Assembly: GCF_000090795.2 (NCBI RefSeq)
Contig: NW_003546370.1
Location: 120,828-152,406 of the forward strand
Origin: Amphimedon queenslandica
Lineage: Eukaryota; Porifera; Demospongiae; Haplosclerida; Niphatidae
Length of the DNA stretch: 31,579 nt
Reading direction: 5' to 3'
Part shown: one piece after another, positions 12,001 through 25,471 of the stretch
Layout of the letters: every line of letters begins with the position of its first letter
How positions within the stretch are numbered: position 1 is the first letter of the stretch
Position numbers and translations under genes: made by a program
Notes under the pieces: model-generated
The model's input: only the letters and a program-made list of their open reading frames with translations
Databases searched by the model: none
What the model was told of the DNA's origin: nothing

Positions 12001-14656
12001 ACTACTAACACTTGTCCTTATTTACAACCTAACTCTGATACATCTGATGGAAAATATACTCAACCAGCTAATGTTACTAAGAATTTGACTATATCTACAA
12101 TCAATACTGTGGTAAGTTACAATTACATACTAATGATAATAATAATAATTCTCCCAATATTATTGTAACAATACTCACTATTCAATATCACAGTTTTTTC
12201 CTGGTCTCAGTTATGAGTGTGTATATGGTGCTGTTACTCGAACTGCTACTGTTAACAATGACAATATGGTGACATGTAATAATGATCCTCTGGTGAGTAA
12301 CGTACGGTAAAGTGATGATTATCTAAAAATTGTTTGATAGGTAACAATTGAAGGAGGAGGTGGTACTCAAAATGTCTCATTGAGTCTAAGACAAGTTTAC
12401 AATGGAAGGACATATACAATAGAGACTAATGCTACTTCAAATATTAATGGTAACTGAAATAATAAATCAATGAGTAATCATTTTCTGTTATTTCATACAG
12501 TGATCCTATATGACTGTCATACCTTAGCTGTTGGTTGCTCATCTTGTTTAGCACAGAGAATTGACTCTGGATTCAACTGTAATTGGTGTAATGCTCAATG
12601 TAGGGACATTAGTGATTGTAATGATGCTAATCCCGTCATTAGTACAGGAAACTGTCCCCTACCAATGATTACTGACTTTAATCCTAAGGCAGGACCTCCT
12701 AGAGGTGGAACAACTGTCATTATTAATGGAACTAATCTGGGAACACAACGCTCTGACATAGAGTCTGTTATGATTGGTAGTAGAAACTGTATTGTTGATG
12801 AATATGAACCAGGAGTATGGATAAAATGCACCATTGATCCTGATACTAGTGATAATGCAGACAGGAATGAGACTGTTACAATAATAGTGACCAGGTCCAG
12901 TGGTAGTGTGAGTGCCAATAGTTCAACACAGTACCAGTTTATAACACCAATCATTCTGTCAGTGAGTCCTACATATGGTCCTATTAATGGTGGTACTAGA
13001 GTAAGAGTACAAGGTACTAACTTTGATATTGGTAATAAAGAAATGACTAGAGTAATAATGAGACAATCATCATCAAGAAAGAAGAGAAACACATGTCCTG
13101 ATGTTAACTGTACTATAATGTAAGTAATAATGAATATTACATAATCATTGTGAACATTATAGGAATATTACTAATACTGAGATCAGTTGTGTTACTGGTA
13201 GTACTAATGATACTGACTGTGTGAGAAATGTAATAGTATCAGTAAATGGAGCTACATTCTTTAATAGTAGTTTAAGCTATCAATATAGACCAAATCCTAT
13301 ATTTCATAGTGTCAGTCCTATGATCACAATACCAGCGTAAGTATATACTAGTCTAGTAGATACATGCACACTCTTAATACTCTTATACTTTAGTGGTGGT
13401 ATTCAACTAGTATTCTCTGGTGCTAACTTAAATTCAGTTCCGTCTCCTACTATTACTATTACTGATAGTAGACTGATTCCTAGTAGTGTTGAAGTCAGTA
13501 TAGTATTCTTGTTGTATAAAGTACCACATTTTCAATATAGCCATGTGTCATTAATGATGATAGTACTATGCTGATATGTAATGCTCCTAACATTACCAAT
13601 GTGACAGAAAGCAGTTACTATGGTACGTATATTGAGTATGTGCTGATGTTACACGGAGCAGAATCACCTAATTACATGAATAATGATCTGAGACTGACAC
13701 TGCAACCTAACCCGATATTCACTGGTATTGATGTTAATTCAAGATCTATATCAGTTAATGGTGGTCAGATTAATATTTTCATTGCAGTGAGTTTAAAGAT
13801 AGTACATATTTTAATGCTATATGTACATGTATTTTACTAAAATTTGTGTTAACTGACTATCCTTTGTAGGGCATGAACATAAGATCTGTTAGTCAGTCAG
13901 AGATTAATATTACATTGGGAAATGATGTGTGTAGTATTCGAACGAGCTCTGATAGTGTAAGTGATTCCTGTATTAACAATGCCTATATACTACATTGTAG
14001 GAGATTAACTGTATAGCACCAAATAAGCCATCAGGTACCACATTAGCACTAAGAATTAGAGTGGGAAGAAATCTAGTGTTTCCACCAAATGGTACTGGAA
14101 GCCCTGAATGGACACTAGCATATACTAGTAATACCACTACTAGTACCACTATTAGTACTACCACTATTATTACTACTTCAATTGGAGCCGTTGTTGGAGG
14201 ATCTATAGCAGCTAGTGTCATCATTGTAGTGTTGATTGTAGCAGTGATATTGATAATTGTCATTTTTATTTTAAAAAAGAGACCAAAAGAAGAAAAGTAA
14301 GTTAATATATATATATAGGTTGAAATCTTAACTAACATTATGTACATTATACTTATAGGCTAGCAGATAATACAGAAATTACAATGTTTGCCAATATAGT
14401 GTATGAGGAGAACACTAACCAGCCTAATCCATCATACATTAATGCATCAACTTCTCACATATATGATAGAATACCTGGAGACCAGTATGAAGAATTATTA
14501 GGAGTAATGAACACAAACTTACATACACCTAGCAATAATGATGCAGACGCCTGTAAAGATAATGAGAGCTACGTCAGTCAAGTGAATCAACAAGATCATG
14601 AAGAAAATGGTAGGTATGATAGCTTAACAATGGATGATGAAGAATTATATATTTGA
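9015..14656 (+). CDS. Plexin-like single-pass receptor, tandem paralog
   Basis: Fourteen exons join in phase: 9015-9959, 10016-10183, 10249-10374, 10418-10561, 11980-12111, 12194-12292, 12341-12449, 12501-13119, 13163-13336, 13394-13493, 13541-13786, 13870-13956, 14001-14296, 14359-14656 (1180 aa). The first ATG after the upstream GTG opens a hydrophobic signal peptide. Then come a Sema-like region (to about 413), one PSI (414-461), an IPT-like stretch, a second PSI (about 577-620), the IPT/TIG stack with RKKR at 13076-13087, a short Thr-rich stalk, a membrane span (about 1044-1074) and a tail with NPSY plus YEEL, YDSL and IYDR motifs. Compared with its neighbour it lacks one PSI-IPT module, and the exon before the membrane span has no intron. 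From PSI to membrane it is almost identical to the upstream paralog; the Sema part is very different. The 1.4-kb intron 10562-11979 is filled with repeats. Confidence 0.85.
10763..10844. repeat. Short inverted-repeat element in receptor intron 4
   Basis: The 14-base arms GTGTATTGGGAAAT and ATTTCCCAATACAC flank about 54 bases of AT-rich sequence. The size and shape suit a small MITE or solo palindrome. No target duplication is evident. Confidence 0.5.
11211..11416 (+). mobile_element. Degenerate palindromic MITE in receptor intron 4
   Basis: The left part (GCAGAAATTTTGGAGGGAG, then TAAATTTTGGC) is repeated as a reverse complement at the right (GCCAAATTTAGC, then CTTCAAATTTGCTGC). The interior carries TTTTAATTTGG and TGTGCCATTGAG, also seen at 28865-29013 in the opposite orientation. 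It belongs to the same loose family as 18525-18669 and 22965-23137, but with eroded ends. Confidence 0.5.
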
Positions 14657-14859
14657 AACATTTAACAGTTGTATTATTGTTAACATCATTTTTAGAATCA
14701 TCTTATCCATGTAGTAACTGTAGTTATAGCAATAGTCAATTGCTTTGGGTATGGTTTGTAACTTTGTATGCAAGTTTGAATTTTAAGATCAAAATTTTGC
14801 CAAGACTAACTAAAATTAATTTTAGTCTCGAATAGTTATTATAATTATGTTTCAAAAAA

Positions 14860-14865
14860 TTTATT
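14860..14865 (-). terminator. Candidate poly(A) signal of the selenoprotein gene
   Basis: The minus strand reads AATAAA 244 bases after the stop codon of the peroxiredoxin-like gene and downstream of its SECIS candidate. If it is used, the 3' UTR is about 260 nt. Confidence 0.35.
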
Positions 14866-14914
14866 ATAATTGTATATTTCAGAAAAAATCTTTCAAGTTA
14901 GCATAAAGTGAAGT

Positions 14915-14920
14915 AATAAA
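14915..14920 (+). terminator. Candidate poly(A) signal of the second receptor
   Basis: AATAAA lies 259 bases after the receptor stop on the plus strand. With the minus-strand signal at 14860-14865 this implies convergent transcripts whose 3' ends overlap by several tens of bases. Confidence 0.35.
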
Positions 14921-14922
14921 GC

Positions 14923-14974
14923 ATCAGAGATGACACTCAGTGCAATAGCAACTAATTTATTGACACCTCTTCAC
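14923..14974 (-). promoter_or_regulatory. Candidate SECIS element (weak)
   Basis: On the minus strand, 135 bases past the stop, GTGA is followed 12 bases later by AAA in a predicted loop, and the segment closes with TGAT. AGAGGTG can pair with CATCTCT below the loop; alternatively GTG-CAATA pairs with TATTG-CAC. These resemble the GTGA/AA/TGA core of animal SECIS hairpins, but neither fold gives both a canonical quartet and a long upper stem. I list it because a selenocysteine reading needs a SECIS in this UTR and this is the best candidate visible. Confidence 0.3.
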
Positions 14975-15108
14975 AACTCACTCCATGTAACAGAAAGATT
15001 ATAAATAATAATTAAAATGAAACACATGACAGTCAGTCAAAAACCTAGTATTACAGCAACATGAAAAATGAAAGTCACAACACTAACTAGTGCAGTAGCT
15101 ATTTCCAT

Positions 15109-18005
15109 CTATATGATGGTACATATGGATCGTGCTCCATGAACTCTTAATTGAGAGCTATCAATTGGGGTCTCATCAGTTGGATTATTCAACTTCTGCA
15201 TGACAGCCTGCCATATATCAGTAGGTACTGGCCTGTCTGAGGCACCACCAATATTCATCTGTAAAATAAAAAGTTAACAAGAATGACATTGAGTATGGTA
15301 TGCTATAAATATGCATGCTCAAGGTTTCCCACAAAGCATGAAAAGTGAGTTAAACAGCATGAGCTTCATGAGCTGACAAGCACTACAATACATTGCATGG
15401 CATTTTGAGCAACTTTATAAATTCATTTAAAAAAAAATCTATTTTGATAAAAATTAGCTGAAATATTTCTACAAAATAATTATAACAAATGAGAAATTTC
15501 TGATTGTGATTTTTGTCAAAATACAATGTAACCATAGTGGGTCTTACAATCACCAAAATCTAATAACCCTGGGTATGCTTTATGCTTATTAGTTTTGAGA
15601 TCAGTGAGGTAGTACATGTACATCAATAAAATGTCTGTCACTTAAAGGGACATGTTCACGGAAATAGATGCACACGTTACTGTAGAGGAAGTAAACATTA
15701 AATTGGGCGTGCAATAGATCATTAATTAATAGTTATAACACGTGTTTAGACACGTGTAGAGAGTAGAGACAGAGCAATCAGGCGTAGAACCAGGAGTAGG
15801 CATCTGTAGAACACTTCTCTTGACCAGAATCAGCTCTTTTGCTACCCCAAGATACTCTTTTTAGTGAAGAAACACCAGGAATATTTACAAGTAACCACTC
15901 GACTAGCCATTTTGCCTTAAATTTTTAGGGGCGCGGCCGTACGTTATGAATAGTTATCAACACTAACGTCATCATTAATGATGTCATCTTGAAAAGCGGG
16001 CCAGTTTTTCAAGATGATGTGCTTCCGTGAATATGTCCCTTTAAACTATCTCAAGCATGACCTCACAACCTTCTTAAATCCCACAATGAAGCCTCCTCTA
16101 TAATAATTAGCCCTATGCCTTGAAGATATGTACATGTATACATGTTGCTTTCAATCACCATTAAATTTATACTGTACTACTACGTGTATTACTAAAATCT
16201 GATAAGCAATATTTACAACTGTATAGTATATTTGGATGTTGTTGTCAGTGTTTTGAGACCACTGTCTGGAGAAGCTGCCAAGTGCCAATTACATGTATTA
16301 TCATATAATAAACTTGTAGAGATATTAATAATGAATAATTCTAATTAAGTCACTTACAGCACTTGGATCGATGGCCCAGGCAAATAAAACTTTCTTCTCT
16401 TTAGTTATACAGAGAACAGCTAAAAGAAACATATAATTTTAAAGCGTGTATCATACATGTAATCTACTGTACATGTATAAGTAGCACAAAATTCATATAA
16501 TAACAAAGTTGTAAGCACACCTGGTTGAACTACACCATACTTATATTTCTTGATTTCTGGATGAACTTTGTAAAAGTTAGAATCATTCGATCCTTCGCCA
16601 CCAGACACTTTAACAGTAATGTAATGTTCAGTGTCTAAATAGTTCCTCAATTTGTGCGTAATATCAGAATAGCACTAACAGGGAAAGATAAAAATAAATA
16701 AAGCAATAAAGAAGGATCATATGTACATGTATTTCCGACCATATCATATAAATGCATGTTACACAATTATCTAATCTTGTCCCTATAAAGATAACTTATC
16801 AAGGATATGATGTTCAAATCATGCTCTCGTGTTTTTACCATGCTTTTACCTAACCATATTCATATTGCCACTGATGTTCTTTATAAATTTAATTTTGTGT
16901 TGGATCACTTGGATGCAATAAGTTGAAGCTATTTTTTTATTTTTGAGGGAAAATATTTTTGCAAATTTTTCTTTTTTGTCACAAAACGTATAGCTTGCAA
17001 GCTACATGTATTTACAATTGAAATTTAGCAAAAAATATTTCACAGCCACATTAAGCCACTATAATAAGGTACTATAACATTTGCGGTTTAATTATTCTAC
17101 ATGTACATGTATGTGAGGCAACGTAATTATTTCATGTGGTTGTCAATGGTTAACATTTACATAGCCTGTAAGGAGATGACACTTCCATGATTTAGTGGGT
17201 TTTAATTTAGTGGGAAGCCCCACAGTAGTAGTAGTTGGGCAAGTAAAAAGGTACACAAAGCACACCACAATTTTGGCCATATCTACTTTATTTGTGTGTA
17301 TTTTGAGTGTATATTCAACACACGCATACACATACATGTAAATATATGCCTAAAAGGTGCCCTATTTAATCTGAAAAGCTCTATCCAGCCTGTAAAGTGC
17401 TAGCCCTGGTCCTCCTGGAAGGCTTGTTGACAAAAGAAAGCAGAAAAGACTGTCTCTTGATAGCCATGGTAATTTTTCATGACCGAAAATGATGTCATTA
17501 ATTAAATTCTCATTTCCGTTCAAAATTTTTGGTCGGGCATAGCCCATTCATGCTGCTACCTATGCCCCCTCCAATATAAACGCCAAGAAATTAAACACAA
17601 AAATTGAAAATGGAACAATTTACTCACTGAAAACGTGAGACCAAGGTCTGTCTCGATTTGATCGACAAACTCCTGAGGTTGAGCACACACTGCAAATAAA
17701 GCCACACCCTTGCCCTGCATCTCTGAGTAGAGGTCATTGAACTCCCTCAGATATGCCTAGTAGTAAGAGAGAGGACATACATACAATGTACACACGTTAA
17801 ACAGCAGTTCAGAGTATCTTACTTTACAGTAGGGTCACCAGAGTCCTCGGTAGAATACAACAAACGTTGCCTCATTAGCAGACATTGTCTCGTTAAATAA
17901 CTTAATCAAATCCTTCTCGGGTGAAGCCTCGGGAGAAGAAGCACTTTCCTTTTCCACTTGAGTGGACTCGGGAACCTCTTCCGTCGCCTCCACTGGAGTA
18001 GCCAT
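15109..18005 (-). CDS. Peroxiredoxin-like thioredoxin-fold selenoprotein (U-P-Y-C)
   Basis: Five minus-strand exons join in phase: 18005-17823, 17756-17628, 16674-16521, 16419-16358, 15258-15109 (225 residues with Sec). After an acidic, Ser/Glu-rich N-terminus comes FVVFYRGLW-U-PYCK: TGA at 17837-17835 stands where related AhpC/TSA-like proteins have the first Cys of CPYC. Sec would be residue 57 and the resolving Cys residue 60. Downstream family features are intact: GVALFAVCAQ, YGVVQPG, VLFAWAIDPSA and NIGGASDRPVPTDIW. No other in-frame stop exists. Using the GT inside CTGGTGACC as a donor would break the frame, so splicing does not remove the TGA. The likely role is thiol/selenol redox chemistry in the cytosol, since no signal peptide is seen. 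The alternative is a recent nonsense allele. The gene converges on the receptor at 14656. Confidence 0.8.
15320..15535 (+). repeat. 5' part of a CAGGGTTTCCC-type repeat
   Basis: It starts AAGGTTTCCCACAAAGCATG and shares GAGCTTCATGAGCTGACAAG and CATGGCATTTTGAGC with the complete element at 18845-19392. The 3' terminus is missing. It lies in the last intron of the selenoprotein gene. Confidence 0.6.
15642..16044. mobile_element. MITE with TTAA ends (piggyBac-like)
   Basis: The ends TTAAAGGGACATGTTCACGG and CCGTGAATATGTCCCTTTAA are near-perfect inverted repeats of about 22 bases, bounded on both sides by TTAA, the target of piggyBac transposases. The 403-bp body has no coding capacity and contains an inner hairpin (CATCTTGAAAA facing TTTTTCAAGATG at about 15985-16018). 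It sits in an intron of the selenoprotein gene. Assignment to piggyBac rests only on the TTAA ends. Confidence 0.75.
17215..17565 (+). repeat. Partial copy of the CATAGGC hAT-type MITE
   Basis: From about 17360 to 17550 it matches the complete element at 24756-25103 almost base for base (AAGCTCTATCCA, GGAAGGCTTGTTGACAAA, AAAATGATGTCATTAATTAA). The 5' end has been replaced or diverged. It lies in intron 2 of the selenoprotein gene. Confidence 0.65.
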
Positions 18006-18524
18006 ACTTACAAGCTTTACTGCAGCCCAAAACTCTCACAAGTTTTACTTCTACACCTCGGACTGCCGACTGGGCTAGCCTTTGCTTTATTAGACCAATA
18101 ACAATTTATACTGAATTGCTATGCTCAGCCCCGCCTCACTATTGCTGACCCGTATAAAAATAGACAACCTAATCAATTTGATAGTTTATATCTAGATGTA
18201 CATTACCATAATAAGGATTCCAGCAAGTCTAGACTAAGCTAAATGTATACATGGTGCAAATGTCTCGTCTGCAATTTAATGAACAATAAATTTTTGTGAG
18301 AAAATCAATATTGCTTGAGTGTCACAGTGAATTGTGCGTTCTGTCAAAGTTTACAAAAATGAGTCAATAATTATTATGATGAAACTGCTCACATACATCT
18401 GGCATAAACTAGCGACATCAACAGAACTAAAGGGATAGAAAAGACAATAATTATTCATATACATAATATGTAACTTCAGGGCAATATGCTATTTCAGGTT
18501 AAAATAATGTCTTAAAAATGCCAA

Positions 18525-18669
18525 TACCATATAGCGAGTAAATTTGGAGAGGCTAAATTTTGGTGAATTGCTAAATTTTGGTGATTGGCAGGTTTTAATT
18601 TGGCGAATGACTATCAAAACGCCAAATTCACCAAATTTAATCCCCTCCAAATTCACCCGCTATATGGTA
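18525..18669. mobile_element. Palindromic MITE flanked by TA
   Basis: The ends TACCATATAGCGAGTAAATT and its counterpart ending CCCGCTATATGGTA are inverted repeats. Inner words (GAGAGGCTAAATTT, CAAATTTAATCCCCTCC) extend the pairing. The flanking TA dinucleotides suit a Tc1/mariner-type target. The 145-bp element is non-coding and has a better-spaced relative at 22965-23137. Confidence 0.7.
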
Positions 18670-18844
18670 CGTCACTTTTAAAAGCAACAAATTGCATTGT
18701 ACATCAAATAATCGTATGTGAAACACAATGTACATGTACATGTAAAGTACACATTGTAATTTTTGAGATGATAAAACTTCATGAATTTATAAGCCCATTA
18801 TAAGTTCAGTTATTATTTGAAGAGGTGTGCTGAACATGTGTTCA

Positions 18845-19392
18845 CAGGGTTTCCCAAAAAGCATGCTAAGTGTGCTAAAATGAGCTTCATGAGCTGACAA
18901 GTACATGTACTACAATACAGTACATGGCATTTGGAGCCACTTTTAAAATTCATAAAAAAATCTAAAATTGATCAGAATCATGCAGTTCAAACTTTCTACA
19001 CAGTCACAGGAAAAATTATAAAAATGGAGAATTTTCTACTTTTCATTTTTGACAAAATTTGGTCAAAGCCCTGTAGTAGTACAGTACATAAACTTTGGCC
19101 CAAATTTTTGGGCAACTTATAAAATTCGAAAAAAATCCAAATTGGATCAGAATCGGCTCAAAGTTGATACACAGCATAAGAACATGTATATGTATCAGAA
19201 AAAATATTAAAATGAAGAATTCTCTCCCTGTGATTATTGTCAAAATAAACCATACATCAGACCATACATCAAAATAATCAGAATCTGTCAAAATTATCAG
19301 GGTCTTTGGGCAAAATTTTGGAGCAACTTTGACAATCCACCGACAAATCAAAGCTGCATAAGAATTGTACCAAAATTTTATGGGAAACCCTG
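18845..19392. mobile_element. Complete non-autonomous element with CAGGGTTTCCC ends
   Basis: It begins CAGGGTTTCCCA and ends TGGGAAACCCTG, a perfect 12-base terminal inverted repeat around 536 bases of AT-rich non-coding DNA. Internally, words such as TTTTTGACAAAATTTGG and GATCAGAATC recur, which suggests an internal duplication. No convincing target-site duplication was found. Truncated relatives lie at 65-279, 15320-15535, 27425-27580 and 31480-31556. Confidence 0.7.
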
Positions 19393-19812
19393 CGTATGTG
19401 TATGTGTGTGTGTGTGCTGGATTTTCTTAACTACAAAATGAAATACAGCTAAAAAATCACTTAATATACATGTAGATGTACATGCATATAAGGTAGAAGG
19501 TAGCAATAGCTACTGCTAAAATCTAATTAAGGATTAAGCAGTCTTGTACACTTTACACTTTAGGCTAAAAATGCTACAATAGGTGCGTGTACATATACTG
19601 TACATGTAAAGCCTAATATGGAAATGACTGTTTGCTACTCAACAAGTTTTAGGTTGGCTACATAAAACAAAACTACAACAGTTATCAAAAACTTTAGTCG
19701 GTGTGATTCCTACAATTGAGGCAATAGAAGAGAACTACACATGTACATGTACTGTATGTAGATTTACATATACAAAAGGTTATTTTTGCTAGACCAATAA
19801 CAGACAGAATTA

Positions 19813-24368
<4,556 letters not shown>

Positions 24369-24559
24369 TCTGTGCATTAATTTTTGGTCACAATCATAAA
24401 ATCATATCAGCAGCATCCACCATTCACCAACGTAATGTAAACTAGAAGGGCGTGGTTTCACTGGTTTGCTTCATAATTTACGGAGATAACCAACAAAAAG
24501 TATACGAAGATCACGGACAAGACACGAGGTAACACGTGGCGATTTCTCTACATGGTGGC
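24369..24559. promoter_or_regulatory. Head-to-head promoter interval, TFIIS / DNA2-like
   Basis: Only 191 bases separate the TFIIS ATG (minus) from the first DNA2-like ATG (plus). Visible elements are GGGCGTGG at 24448-24455 (a GC/KLF-type box) and CACGTG at 24533-24538 (an E-box). The segment is richer in CG than its surroundings. Shared, bidirectional promoter activity is inferred from the spacing. Confidence 0.55.
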
Positions 24560-24755
24560 ATGAGGAAGCTCAAGCTTTCGAAAAAAGAAGTTTCTGTGAG
24601 TGTCAGTATACCATTTGTGATAAAGGTAACAGGGGAAGAAGTGTATTCAAACCTGAGAAATTTGATTTATTGAAAGGCTAGTCATATTTCTACTTGTGGG
24701 CTGTGGCCATGTGAATTGGTACCGGAATGGAACCATGTGTGTATTTTATCTTAAA

Positions 24756-25103
24756 CATAGGCAGCGGCAGGACTTGAGGAGTAGGTGGGCAAGAAATGGC
24801 GCGCGAAGCGCGCTGCGATTTTGACCACACCTACTTTCTTTGTATGTATTTTGGGCGTGATATAGCATTAAAATGCGCCTAAATGGCCCCCTATCTTATC
24901 TGTAAAGCTCTATCCAACATGTAAAGTGCTAGTCCTGGTCCTCTTGGAAGGCTTGTTGACAAAGGAAAGCAGAAAAGACTGTCTATTGCTAGCCATGGTA
25001 ATTATTTATGACTAAAAATGATGTCATTAATTAAATTTTCATTTCCGGTCAAAATTTTTGGTAGGGCATTGCCCGTCCATGCCCGACCCTGCCGCCGCCT
25101 ATG
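24756..25103. mobile_element. hAT-type MITE, CATAGGC ends, 8-bp target duplication
   Basis: The ends CATAGGCAGCGGCAGG and CCTGCCGCCGCCTATG are inverted repeats of 16 bases with one mismatch. ATCTTAAA is duplicated exactly at 24748-24755 and 25104-25111. The 348-bp body is non-coding and includes the palindrome GCGCGCGAAGCGCGC and ATGATGTCATTAATT. A truncated relative is at 17215-17565. Confidence 0.85.
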
Positions 25104-25427
25104 ATCTTAAAACAGTCTTGCTCTTTCTGATAGTAAGGCTACAGCTCAATAATGAGCTGCTAAGTCAAGGCTGGCACAAAAGTTGGTTCTGTTAACTTTT
25201 ACAAGAAGACTAGTAATCTTTTTCATGTAATTAACAGGGGTAGGGTGCAGCTAAATTTGCTGCCATGTGTGATGGCAAGAATTTACATGTACATAGATGG
25301 TGGGATTAAGAGAAGGAAGAAAAATTTTGAAAATCAGTCTGGCCATGTGCCTCATTGAAGGGGTGTGACCAGATCAAGGCATTGCTCATAGATACATATA
25401 TTTTACAGTATGTTTGCAGCTTCACTG

Positions 25428-25471
25428 TTGCTTAGTGGTCAGTCCTACAAGAGTATTAGTATTTGAACCCA
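25428..25471 (+). repeat. Possible tRNA-derived SINE remnant
   Basis: TTGCTTAGTGG resembles a pol III A box, and TATTTGAACCC, about 30 bases later, resembles a B box at tRNA-like spacing. There is no cloverleaf, and the body and tail of a SINE are not defined. Confidence 0.25.

Noticed and set aside
17835..17837. TGA read as a plain nonsense mutation of a pseudogene
   Set aside because: It is the only stop in five in-phase exons, sits precisely at the catalytic Cys position, and the downstream sequence is conserved. A recent null allele cannot be excluded but is less likely.
24780..24820. GCGCGCGAAGCGCGC as a functional CpG promoter element
   Set aside because: It lies inside a complete MITE with target duplication, so it belongs to the transposon.
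25428..25471. A real tRNA gene
   Set aside because: Only box-like words are present; no acceptor stem or anticodon arm can be drawn.
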